Shown here: one piece after another, positions 57,156-64,000 of the stretch
Position numbering within the stretch: position 1 is the stretch's first letter
Layout: each line of letters opens with the position of its first letter
Origin: Desulfallas thermosapovorans DSM 6562
GTDB lineage: Bacteria; Bacillota; Desulfotomaculia; Desulfotomaculales; Desulfallaceae
Length of the DNA stretch: 64,000 nucleotides
Assembly: GCF_008124625.1 (NCBI RefSeq)
Contig: NZ_VNHM01000012.1
Coordinates: 34,289 to 98,288, forward strand
Direction: 5' to 3'
Made by a program: the position numbers and the translations under genes
The notes under the pieces: generated by a model
Told to the model about the DNA's origin: nothing
The model's input: the letters and a program-made list of their open reading frames with translations, nothing else
The model's database searches: none

Positions 57156-57335
57156 CTAGAAGCAGCCCAGTTCGCAGCCGTAAATTTTTATTTTCAATTC
57201 ATCCGCCATCTGACCGATTTCCCGGGGAGCAACGCCCAATTCTTCGGCCAGTTTTCTGGCTGCGGTACAGCTTAATTTACCGTCCTTGGCAGCGTTTAGT
57301 AAAGCTGTTTTTATCTTCTCGATATTTTTGGCCAT
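57156..57335 (-). CDS. Small HTH-like protein, 59 aa, with C-terminal Cys
   Basis: ATG 57335 has AAAGGAGC eight to nine bases upstream and the frame ends TAG at 57156. The product begins MAKNIEKIKTALLNAAKDG and contains LSCTAARKLAEELGVAPREI, a helix-turn-helix-like stretch, then MADELKIKIYGCELGCF with two C-terminal Cys. Lying 61 bases before moeA on the same strand, it probably belongs to the cofactor operon. It resembles the small C-terminal-Cys proteins next to moa/moe genes in anaerobic clostridia from memory, but I cannot name a family. DNA-binding or metal-sensing roles are possible. Confidence 0.65.
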   Translation of the reverse strand: MAKNIEKIKTALLNAAKDGKLSCTAARKLAEELGVAPREIGQMADELKIKIYGCELGCF

Positions 57336-57591
57336 TTTTTAAAGCTCCTTTCTTATTGAGGCATAACCACTACACATTCACCCCAATGCAGCACTAAAAT
57401 AGTAAGCCGGTGCAGTAAGCTCCTTGCACCCAGCGACACTCTTTGCGATGATAAAAGTATATTTTTTATAAAGAGACCCTTTATAGCCATATTGTACAAC
57501 AATTATAGACAACTTAACCCACAAAAAAACCTGTCGGCGATTAATTACACGCCGCAGGAATAAAATTTGCGGTACACTTTGTCATAGCAAA

Positions 57592-57912
57592 TTATTTGTC
57601 ATTATTCTGGTCTTGTTGATTTTCGGGCGGTTTGACCAAACCCAAAATAACCCGGTATGGACCGGGGGTTCCCGGTGGTACAAAGGCCACCCGATCACCG
57701 GGGTGCACTGTACGATTCAGCGGCCCGGCCAGGCCGTTGATAAAAACTCCCTCTATTTTCTCCCGGGGAAGTTCCATGCGCCGAGCCAACTCTTCGGCAG
57801 TACAATTACCATCAAGGGGCACTTGCACGGGAAAGGGCCAGCCACGCTGATCAAAAATTTCTTTAAGAAAAGAAAAACCTCTGACCTCCACGACACCACT
57901 TGGTACCGTCAT
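57592..57912 (-). CDS. MoaD/ThiS-family ubiquitin-like protein
   Basis: The start at ATG 57912 has GGGAGAG upstream. The 106-aa protein has a beta-grasp pattern: VEVRGFSFLKEIFDQRG, NCTAEELARRMELPREKIEGVFING and TVHPGDRVAFVPPGTPGPYRV. The expected C-terminal Gly-Gly, which is thiocarboxylated in MoaD and ThiS, is not at the end; instead a tail VILGLVKPPENQQDQNNDK follows. It may be a sulfur carrier that is cleaved or a regulatory relative. It belongs to the Moco region on the same strand as moeA. Confidence 0.78.
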   Translation of the reverse strand: MTVPSGVVEVRGFSFLKEIFDQRGWPFPVQVPLDGNCTAEELARRMELPREKIEGVFINGLAGPLNRTVHPGDRVAFVPPGTPGPYRVILGLVKPPENQQDQNNDK

Positions 57913-58038
57913 CACCAATCACTCTCCCAAATATACTACCAATTTTGTAAGGTATCGTTAGTATATCATAATATATAAGACTTTTTCCGATATGGTTTAA
58001 AAAGCATAACTACATCTTTTTATTTATGAAAGCCGGTG

Positions 58039-58812
58039 TTAACTCCCCAAGACTTCATCCCTAATTTCCATCGATTTGCGCAGGTCAAAATCCCGGGCCA
58101 GCCAGCGGAAGCCGAACTGCAGCAGTGCCAGATCGTCGTTTTTAATCTTCCTGGCCGTATCCCCGTCCACCCCGAAGGCGGTTAGAAAGCTCCCTTCAAA
58201 TACATAACGGCGGAATTTGTCCAGGTCGTAACAGGTCATGTAAAAGGTTTCCCGTATATGCTCGTCAAGGGCCAGCATCCCGGTAAAATTTATTAATTGG
58301 GGGATTTTGTCGAATCCCCGCTCCAGTTCACCGTAGTTATCGTTACGCTGGTTCCGCATCCATTCCCCCACTGTCCACTCCCGGTCCTCCAGTAAGCCGT
58401 GGCAGTGATCGCTGTCAAAGGCAAACCCGTACCTGTTTTCACCCCGGATTTCCACCGGGGCCATCCGGCAGGACCAGGGCCTTTCATCATAAATCGAACA
58501 GCCCCGCTCCGTAACAAAGGGACAAGCCAGGCCGGCATCCTCCCGCATTTTAATGATCACCAAAGGAAACCGCTGCCCCCGGAGCTGTAGCCTGGTGGTA
58601 TAGCGCTGCAGAAAATCGCCCGTGTCAAGACCCAGTTTTCTGCTCATGCGCAGCACATCATAGGGGGAAAGAAAAATATTGATATCCCGGCAGCATCGGT
58701 TAAAACACGTCAATTTTTCGTGACACAAAAATCGAAACTTGGTGTCCCCGGCAAATTCGGTATGCCGTCCCTGCACCGCCAAAGGCCGGGAGTTGGATGG
58801 TTGGTTGGACAT
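58039..58812 (-). CDS. YkgJ-family Cys-cluster protein
   Basis: A 257-aa protein of the zinc/iron-chelating YkgJ type. The cysteines appear as CFNRCCRDINIFL near residue 37, then ACPFVTERGCSIYDERPWSC (residues about 97-116). This matches CxxxCC ... C ... C ... C. The rest (residues 120-257) is helical with EWTVGEWMRNQRNDNYGEL. Predicted to bind a metal; the role is unknown though relatives are linked to protein modification or cofactor work. Start near GGTGATGTGATAATATG with a weak ribosome site. Confidence 0.8.
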   Translation of the reverse strand: MSNQPSNSRPLAVQGRHTEFAGDTKFRFLCHEKLTCFNRCCRDINIFLSPYDVLRMSRKLGLDTGDFLQRYTTRLQLRGQRFPLVIIKMREDAGLACPFVTERGCSIYDERPWSCRMAPVEIRGENRYGFAFDSDHCHGLLEDREWTVGEWMRNQRNDNYGELERGFDKIPQLINFTGMLALDEHIRETFYMTCYDLDKFRRYVFEGSFLTAFGVDGDTARKIKNDDLALLQFGFRWLARDFDLRKSMEIRDEVLGS

Positions 58813-59030
58813 ATTATCACATCACCTCAGGGAATAATATGTAATTGGCTTGATTTATTTCGTTTTGTTAAAATCATGAGGATTTCCGTTACCGCTCGTA
58901 CATACGGGATAAAAGCTTATAAAACTTTAATACAAATGTTGTTAATTCGATCATATACCGTAATGCCTGCTTTGGCAAACACTTCGACCTTTTAAGCACC
59001 CTGCCTCCGTCGAGGCAAGCACCTGCTGTA

Positions 59031-60266
59031 TTACCGGTGTTGTTTCTCCCGCAGGGATAACCCCAGCAGCAATGCCACGGCCAGTGCAATAACAAGACCT
59101 GCAGTGACCCCCGGCCAGCCATGGTCGTGCCACAAAAACCCCAGGCCGGTACTGCCGAAACTGCCGCCTGTATAATAACACACCAGGTAGAGTCCCGTTG
59201 CACTGGCTTTGGCTTTAACCGCGTGTTTATTCACCCAGGCGCTGGCGGCGGCGTGTGCGGCAAAGAAGCCAAAGCAAAATATTAATAGGCCGGCGACAAT
59301 TGTCCAAAGGGACGGCAATAGCAAGGTAAACACTCCGCCCAGAGCCACCAGCACCCCCAGCACCACGGCCAACCGGTTGCCGGCCACGTCGATAAAACGA
59401 CCTGACAGCGTGGAGCTCACCGTGCCCGCAAGATAAGTCAGAAATAACCAACCTATGGCGGCGGTGGAAAGATAATAAGGGGGACCGCTCAGACGAAAAG
59501 CTATGTAATTAAATATACCAACAAAGCAAAACATACAAACAAAGGCAATACCATACGCTTTTAGTAATGTGGTATTTTTCATATGCGACCACATGGACGT
59601 AATCGCAGTATGCAGTCCCGCAGGACGGGGCTTAAAATGAGTGGACGGGGGCAGTAAATAATAAAACAGTACCGTCCCCACTACGCCGACAATACCCATA
59701 ACCAGAAAAGAAGCACGCCAGGAATAAGCATCGGCTAAAATACCACTGATGATACGCCCGCTCATGCCACCAATGGAATTGCCACTGATATACAGACCCA
59801 TGGCCAATCCCAGTGCCCGGATATCAAATTCCTCACCCAAATAAGCCATGGCCACCGAAGGCAGGCCGGCCAGCAGCAGCCCCTGGGCCACACGCATTAC
59901 CAGTAACTGATTAAATGATTCGACAAAAGGGGCCACCAGCGCCGGCACCACCGCCAGCGCCATGGTCCAGAACATCACCTGGCGACGCCCCACTGCATCG
60001 GATACAGGACCCCAAAAAAGCAGCGCAGCACCCAAAGAGAAAATAGCCAGGGAGATTGACAGGCTGGACGCGGCGGGGGATATCCCGAACTCATCAACAA
60101 ACAACGGCAACAGTGGCTGGGTAAGATATAAATTGGCAAAGGTAAGAAATGAGGCAATAAATAGCGCCAGCGAAGCCCTTTTAAAACCCGCTGTTCCCGG
60201 CAAGAAACGTTTACCGGAATAAGCCTCCGGCGCATGCAAACTCTTTTGACTGGACGTCCGGACCAT
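59031..60266 (-). CDS. Major facilitator superfamily transporter
   Basis: This 12-helix membrane transporter of 411 aa has the MFS motif GPVSDAVGRRQVMFWTMAL after helix 2 and a similar one, GRFIDVAGNRLAVVLGVLV, after helix 8. The overall resemblance is to the YnfM family of exporters. Substrate unknown. It begins with a hydrophilic 30-residue N-terminus. No operon partner is evident; the start lacks a strong ribosome binding site. Confidence 0.88.
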   Translation of the reverse strand: MVRTSSQKSLHAPEAYSGKRFLPGTAGFKRASLALFIASFLTFANLYLTQPLLPLFVDEFGISPAASSLSISLAIFSLGAALLFWGPVSDAVGRRQVMFWTMALAVVPALVAPFVESFNQLLVMRVAQGLLLAGLPSVAMAYLGEEFDIRALGLAMGLYISGNSIGGMSGRIISGILADAYSWRASFLVMGIVGVVGTVLFYYLLPPSTHFKPRPAGLHTAITSMWSHMKNTTLLKAYGIAFVCMFCFVGIFNYIAFRLSGPPYYLSTAAIGWLFLTYLAGTVSSTLSGRFIDVAGNRLAVVLGVLVALGGVFTLLLPSLWTIVAGLLIFCFGFFAAHAAASAWVNKHAVKAKASATGLYLVCYYTGGSFGSTGLGFLWHDHGWPGVTAGLVIALAVALLLGLSLREKQHR

Positions 60267-60530
60267 TAATAATTACCCCGCTTTCTTGGCATACAAGTTG
60301 GGACCGTTGCAATCACCACTGAAAAACGAGCAGCAAAGATTTATCATAGCCAACATAATGATATATTTTTAGGTGCTGTTCTATGTATATTATACAAAAT
60401 AATACCGCCATGATATAGCCTGACTAGTTGCGGTTGTTTTTGAGCTAATTTGCTTGAAGATCTTTCCCGGCAGCCCCCACATTGATATAATTGATTAAAT
60501 GTGTAATTGGCAATTGAATAAGGAAAGGAA
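60267..60530. other. Intergenic region before the alcohol dehydrogenase remnant
   Basis: No gene found. AT-rich DNA that presumably holds the MFS promoter. Confidence 0.55.
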
Positions 60531-60542
60531 TGATGCCTCATA

Positions 60543-60711
60543 ATGAAAGCTTTATTCTTTAAAAAAAACAACCGGCTTTCACTGGAGGAAACACCCGGGC
60601 CGGTACCCCGCTGATTACCCATGAAATGAAACTGGACAGTATTTTAGAAAGCTACTGCATCTTTAAAGACAGGAAGGCAACTGCATCAAGGTAATGATTA
60701 CCTCAAATTAG
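60543..60711 (+). pseudogene. Zinc alcohol dehydrogenase remnant (internal deletion)
   Basis: ATG 60543 begins MKALFFKKNNRLSLEETPGP, the N-terminus of a zinc-type alcohol dehydrogenase. After a frame change near 60605 the next residues read PLITHEMKLDSILESYCIFK and then, after another frame change, GNCIKVMITSN before TAG 60709. These match the C-terminal end of the same family (LITHRF-x2-L ... EAYE-IFK ... IKVMI). About 300 central codons are missing, which indicates a large internal deletion followed by frameshifts. AAGGAAAGGA lies upstream. Confidence 0.65.
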
Positions 60712-60742
60712 CCACGTATAATGGGAAATAATAGACGATAAC

Positions 60743-61171
60743 ATGTTAAATATCTCTGACTACAAACTTTTTTCAGAAAGGCGGTTTTTATCCATGGCGG
60801 GTATGGTAAGACATTTCGGTATCGGCCTGTTGATATATGAAGATATCATCGATTGGGACAACTACGAGTCAAAGGTTGACCCGGTGATGAAAATGGAGTT
60901 TGAATTCGACGGTGTGCGAAAAAAGGTATACGAGGTTATTATTGTGCCGGTTGACCGGCCTTATGTGGGAATAATATTACCCAGCCTGTGGGGCAAAATA
61001 CGCTCAGCGGGACTGGGCGGTCACGAAATCGAGCTGGATGATGTTGATCCCAGGAGTATCGGAGTCAGTGTATATGCCCTGGATACCGCTGCAACAATAT
61101 TAAATAAAATCTCCACCCGCAAGATTAGCTTAAAGGAATTAGAACTGCGTTTTTATGAATATTGGGTTTAA
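60743..61171 (+). CDS. Hypothetical protein, 142 aa
   Basis: No family recognised. It begins MLNISDYKLFSERRFLSMAG and has a mixed alpha/beta pattern with PVDRPYVGIILPSLWGKIR in the middle and a helical end TRKISLKELELRFYEYW. No signal peptide, membrane span or cysteine. The start lacks a clear ribosome binding site: the nearest purine string is GGGAAATAATAGA, so confidence is only moderate. It stands between the ADH remnant and acuA, on the same strand as acuA. Confidence 0.55.
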   Translation: MLNISDYKLFSERRFLSMAGMVRHFGIGLLIYEDIIDWDNYESKVDPVMKMEFEFDGVRKKVYEVIIVPVDRPYVGIILPSLWGKIRSAGLGGHEIELDDVDPRSIGVSVYALDTAATILNKISTRKISLKELELRFYEYWV

Positions 61172-61318
61172 GTGATTATTAGCAAAAAGCAGAAAATTTT
61201 TAATAGAGACACTTAATTTCCATGTATTGCAAATAAGTTTAAATAACATTTATAATAAATTAAACAGTTGTCGACCAGAGTTACACGGTGATACTAAGGC
61301 ATGGAAGGAGGTAATAGC

Positions 61319-61945
61319 ATGTTCCAACAGGTTATCCACGAAACCCCCAAGGGAACAATATACATAGAAGGTCCCTGCCCGGGCTCATACCTGGCTGATC
61401 TGACCATGAACAGCAAGCTAACCAATTTTCGCCCACCGGAAAAACAAAAAAAAGCACTGATCGCCATTACCGGAATGCCCCACGGTATGATTTATATAGC
61501 CCGGCATGAAAAGGAAATAGTGGGTTATATCACCTTCCACCGTCCCGACGAAAGTTCACGCTGGATTAAACACCCCCGGGTTTTGGAACTGGGGGGCATT
61601 GAAATAAGCTCGGACTGGCGCCGTTGTAAAATTGCCGAAAACATTCTCAAAGCGGGTTTTTCCAACCCGGTAATGGAAGATTATATTGTAATCACTATGG
61701 AAATGTGCTGGCACTGGGATACCCGCAATACCAAACTTGATATTTGGGCCTACCAAAAAGTTCTTTGCAACCTGTTTGGCAGCGTAGGTATGAAAAGAAC
61801 CGCCACCGATGACCCTGATATCCTGGAACACCCCGCCAACGTACTGATGGCGCGTATCGGCCAAAATGTCGCCGTCAGCGACGTGGCTTTATTTGAAAGC
61901 ATGCGTTTTCAGAACAGGTACGGCAATGCAGTAAACCTGCTTTGA
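61319..61945 (+). CDS. acuA: AcuA-like protein acetyltransferase (GNAT)
   Basis: This GNAT enzyme is closely like Bacillus AcuA, which acetylates a lysine of acetyl-CoA synthetase and switches it off. I start at ATG 61319 because GGAGG lies seven bases upstream; ATG 61301 precedes that site. The 208-aa protein has IEGPCPGSYLADL, LTNFRPPEKQKKALI, GLP/GMPHGMIYIARHEKEIVGYITF, LELGGIEISSDWRRCKI and TTD-like ATDDPDILEHPANVLMARIG, all in AcuA order. No acuB, acuC or acsA follows. Confidence 0.88.
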   Translation: MFQQVIHETPKGTIYIEGPCPGSYLADLTMNSKLTNFRPPEKQKKALIAITGMPHGMIYIARHEKEIVGYITFHRPDESSRWIKHPRVLELGGIEISSDWRRCKIAENILKAGFSNPVMEDYIVITMEMCWHWDTRNTKLDIWAYQKVLCNLFGSVGMKRTATDDPDILEHPANVLMARIGQNVAVSDVALFESMRFQNRYGNAVNLL

Positions 61946-62094
61946 TATGATTCTTTATCATAACCTTTGGCATTGTCACCCTGGTCAATCCCATTGCATT
62001 GCACTTTTATGCACTTAAAACTCTTTACACTGTAAGTTATTATCTGTATATTTACGCTAAAGTTACTAATTGTTATAATATATTTCCAACAATT

Positions 62095-62116
62095 AAAAAA
62101 CCGCCTTGCCAGGCGG
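62095..62116 (-). terminator. Terminator of the GNAT/ylxP genes
   Basis: On the minus strand CCGCCT-GGCA-AGGCGG followed by TTTTTTAATTG. The plus strand has a delayed T-rich run, so it may also end acuA transcripts. Confidence 0.8.
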
Positions 62117-62120
62117 ATTT

Positions 62121-62756
62121 CTATTTTTTTTCCCCTTTACACACCCCGCCCGGCTGCCTCCTATCCCTCTTTTCAATGGATACCACTCTGTTCGCTGCTT
62201 TCAACACTTTAATAAAGTCCACGTCTTTGTAAAAACCACAACTTTTTAAGAACCTGCTGCCTGCAAAGGTTGTATTCTCCACAAAAAAAACGGTATCATC
62301 AGGAAAACATTGTTCCAAGCGGCTGTATAACATACGTCCCAGTCCCAATCTTCTTAAATCCCGGCGCACCACGATAATATCGATTTCCACCAAATCCGCT
62401 TTATGCACTCTGAACACGCAAAAGGCCAGCGGCATACCGGTATTCTCCACCATCAACAGTATTAAGTTATCCTTTAACCTCTTCAGTCCCGTATAGTTAG
62501 GGTTGATTTCACCCATATCTTCGAATTGCATAAAAAAATCTATAAATTGCCAATAGGTTATCCGACCCGCCAGGCCGGTAAAAGAAAATGCCATATTGCT
62601 GCTGCTTTGGGCAGTCGTTTCAGGGTAATACAAATACAAGGACACCGCCGCAGGATCCATGCGCTCGCCCCCCGACAGTTTTACATCCACTAAAAAACCT
62701 ATAATTGCAATTTGCATACCAATCCAATTTCCATGCCGGAAGGCTAGCTTTTTCAC
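62121..62756 (-). CDS. GNAT-family acetyltransferase
   Basis: A 211-aa protein with a GNAT fold in its C-terminal part: LVEIDIIVVRRDLRRLGLGRML, where RRLGLG is the acetyl-CoA pyrophosphate loop, then VFFVENTTFAGSRFLKSCGF. Residues 1-60 are less typical and contain a hydrophobic stretch. The start lies 3 bases beyond the ylxP stop, so the two are co-transcribed. Substrate unknown. Confidence 0.8.
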   Translation of the reverse strand: MKKLAFRHGNWIGMQIAIIGFLVDVKLSGGERMDPAAVSLYLYYPETTAQSSSNMAFSFTGLAGRITYWQFIDFFMQFEDMGEINPNYTGLKRLKDNLILLMVENTGMPLAFCVFRVHKADLVEIDIIVVRRDLRRLGLGRMLYSRLEQCFPDDTVFFVENTTFAGSRFLKSCGFYKDVDFIKVLKAANRVVSIEKRDRRQPGGVCKGEKK

Positions 62757-62759
62757 TTT

Positions 62760-63041
62760 TTACAGCAATTCCCTTTCCATACTGATAACTTCCACTCCAT
62801 TATGGTTCTCAATAAAGCGTACAACTGTGTCCAGAACACTTTGTATATGGGCTATATCACCGCTGACAGCGCTTATGCCCACTGTTGAATATCTCCGGTT
62901 GTCCTGCCGGCCAACCTCCGCCACCGATACATTGAAACGGTGCTTCAACCTTTCCAGCAAGCTTTTCAGCACCTTTCTCTTGTCCTTTAATGAATCCGAA
63001 CCGGCCAGTAACAATTCCAGAGTCAATACTCCCACCACCAT
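62760..63041 (-). CDS. ylxP: DUF503 protein, YlxP family
   Basis: 93 aa with the DUF503 pattern GVLTLELLLAGSDSLKDKRK, VLKSLLERLKHRFNVSVAEV and DNRRYSTVGISAVSGD. YlxP is often encoded between infB and rbfA, and a role near ribosomes is proposed; here it is apart from those genes. GGAGGGAAGGTA lies upstream of the start. Followed by a GNAT gene, overlapping functions unclear. Confidence 0.9.
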   Translation of the reverse strand: MVVGVLTLELLLAGSDSLKDKRKVLKSLLERLKHRFNVSVAEVGRQDNRRYSTVGISAVSGDIAHIQSVLDTVVRFIENHNGVEVISMERELL

Positions 63042-63103
63042 TACCTTCCCTCCAACACTTCAATTTACGATACATATATAAATTATCATAAAGATGCAAC
63101 CAT

Positions 63104-63133
63104 AAAAAACCCCCTCACCGGCAATGGAGGGGG
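63104..63133 (-). terminator. Terminator of the 114-aa gene
   Basis: On the minus strand CCCCCTC pairs with GAGGGGG across a 10-base loop and is followed by TTTTTTATGG, a few bases past the stop at 63140. Confidence 0.85.
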
Positions 63134-63139
63134 AAGTCG

Positions 63140-63484
63140 TCAGTAATCAAGATTTTTCATAAATTCATTATACTCTTCTTCTGAAACCGTGCGCCAGCTT
63201 AGTTTGCCCGATCGGGATACACCGATGAGCTGGTGTATAATCTCTATTTCTTCGACATAGCGCGCAATATCAATTTTTTGTATACCTTCGGGTGTACCAT
63301 TAAATAATATAACGGGTTTTTCAACATTACCTTCCACCCATCTTCCCTCAAAACTCTCATAATCCTCCATTTTAAATAAAGGTACTTTAAGCCAGTAAAT
63401 ATACGTTATTCGAGCTTCTCCACCGGCCACCAGAAGTGTCAGTCGAAGGTGATCTTTGTACGCAATACACACTTTATTTAGCAT
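63140..63484 (-). CDS. Hypothetical protein, 114 aa
   Basis: Start ATG 63484 has CAGGTGGATT upstream; an open frame extends another 41 codons but has no better site. The product starts MLNKVCIAYKDHLRLTLLVA and is a mixed alpha/beta domain (YIYWLKVPLFKMEDYESFEG; VEKPVILFNGTPEG) with no cysteine cluster or membrane span. I do not recognise a family. It ends at its own terminator, so it is a one-gene unit. Confidence 0.6.
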   Translation of the reverse strand: MLNKVCIAYKDHLRLTLLVAGGEARITYIYWLKVPLFKMEDYESFEGRWVEGNVEKPVILFNGTPEGIQKIDIARYVEEIEIIHQLIGVSRSGKLSWRTVSEEEYNEFMKNLDY

Positions 63485-63671
63485 TTTGAATCCACCTGCA
63501 ATGTATGTGATATTTATCACTATTGTACTTTTTTCAATTACCAAAGTCAACAACTTATTGGATAAACAACTATTCTTGCGGGTACAGCAACTATCGTGTA
63601 GTGACAAAAATACCTGTGTCTATTTAGTATAGCATTAATAATACCTGGAGTGAGATCCTTTTTATTGTAAA

Positions 63672-63716
63672 CCAAAAAAAAGTCCCTGGTCGGGGGGAGT
63701 TTTTTACCGGCCAGGG
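63672..63716 (-). terminator. Terminator upstream of the right-edge gene's downstream region
   Basis: On the minus strand CCCTGGCCGG pairs with CCGACCAGGG (one mismatch) across a 13-base loop, then ACTTTTTTTTGG. It is the likely end of the transcript coming from the gene at 63905. Confidence 0.75.
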
Positions 63717-63757
63717 GGAGGCTAAAGTATGCCAAGATTTAAAATTTATATAAACCT

Positions 63758-63838
63758 GCAGGTTACCCGGTGGGCCGGTAAAATTAATCCGGGTTTGCCG
63801 GTTGTTAATCATTACCTGTGACACCAGGGGTAACCTGC
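63758..63838. repeat. Long-range inverted repeat with possible structured RNA
   Basis: GCAGGTTACCC (63758..63768) and GGGTAACCTGC (63828..63838) are perfect inverted arms 59 bases apart. The interior contains shorter complementary strings such as CCGGTGGGCCGG and CCGGGTTTGCCGG. It lies downstream of the gene at 63905 on the minus strand. Confidence 0.5.
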
Positions 63839-63904
63839 CGGCTAATTATTTAAAAGAGTCCATCCAGTTCGATTAGATAACACTGATAGTCAGCTACCCG
63901 GTAG

Positions 63905-64000
63905 CTACATTAGCGGATCCATAGTCAGGGCGGGGTGTCCTTTCTCTTCCAGGAAGGACATGATTTCCTCACCGCTGGTGCCTATGGTCTCGTCAGCTAT
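63905..64000 (-). CDS. Unknown protein, C-terminal 31 residues (continues beyond right edge)
   Basis: A minus-strand frame enters at the right edge and ends TAG at 63907..63905. The visible residues, GTSGEEIMSFLEEKGHPALT and a MDPLM end, form an amphipathic C-terminal helix. The rest of the gene and its name are not visible. The frame is open through all 31 codons, and a terminator follows at about 63672, which supports it. Confidence 0.5.
   Translation of the reverse strand: MADETIGTSGEEIMSFLEEKGHPALTMDPLM

Noticed and set aside
57336..57591. Possible molybdenum-cofactor riboswitch before the HTH/moeA genes
   Set aside because: I looked for the multi-stem Moco RNA pattern and found only AT-rich sequence with weak hairpins.
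60344..60622. 92-codon minus-strand frame upstream of the MFS gene
   Set aside because: Overlaps the alcohol dehydrogenase remnant on the other strand; no ribosome binding site or recognisable product.

Overview
The window looks like chromosome from an anaerobic, endospore-forming Firmicute, most likely Peptococcaceae/Desulfotomaculum-type. The evidence is gene content: GerA/GerB germination proteins, a CotE-like coat protein, a SpoVB-type flippase, strong AGGAGG-type ribosome binding sites, a CIRCE operator, a CtsR-type operator, a small assimilatory-type sulfite reductase, an oxygen-defence set typical of strict anaerobes, and a molybdenum cofactor group with FdhD. The genus is inference. 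I recognise no phage, integrase, insertion-sequence transposase, CRISPR array, rRNA or tRNA.

Layout. 1-5.5 kb: gerB (cut by the left edge) and gerA, a 38-aa small gene, and a two-component system. 5.8-8.1 kb: a 61-aa gene converging on an OLD-like ATPase/TOPRIM protein. 8.3-16.6 kb: cotE-like, galE, pckA, a VWA/CoxE-like gene, a small sulfite reductase and malQ. 16.7-21.2 kb: a GH57/DUF3536 glycosidase, a Y-family polymerase behind a LexA-like box, and a membrane TPR protein. 21.5-25.3 kb: an interrupted small membrane gene, asp23, and a sigma-54 activator followed by a CoA-transferase with a textbook -24/-12 promoter. 25.7-33.6 kb: a Cys-rich small gene, a chemoreceptor with its sensor domain at the C-terminus, and the dnaK-dnaJ/cbpA-cbpM-clpB operon under a CtsR-like site. 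33.9-37.9 kb: UspA, then desulfoferrodoxin, rubredoxin, rubrerythrin, high-molecular-weight rubredoxin, iron-sulfur flavoprotein and a second ferritin-like protein.

38-51.7 kb: a small winged-helix protein, an unknown protein, a class 3 lipase followed in frame by a DegV tail remnant, an orphan nucleotidyltransferase-like gene, nagB, a DUF1624 acetyltransferase-like gene, trmO, a menA/UbiA gene, a HAD phosphatase, a spoVB-like flippase, a DMT exporter, cysteine synthase and groESL. 52-58 kb: mogA, fdhD, a MoeA-periplasmic-binding-protein fusion, moeA, a 59-aa HTH-like gene and a MoaD/ThiS-like gene, all consistent with maturation of molybdo- or tungstoenzymes. 58-64 kb: a YkgJ-type Cys-cluster protein, an MFS transporter, an internally deleted alcohol dehydrogenase pseudogene, acuA, a GNAT gene, ylxP (DUF503), two unknowns and a gene cut by the right edge.

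The less ordinary content lies between genes. There are three interspersed repeat families: a 62-bp pair, a GGTGCCGGGTG palindrome family, and a TTTAAGCCTGACCCC motif in three copies. There are three gene remnants, several 38-61 aa genes with good ribosome binding sites, and clear regulatory sites: sigma-54 with an upstream inverted repeat, CtsR-like, CIRCE and LexA-like.
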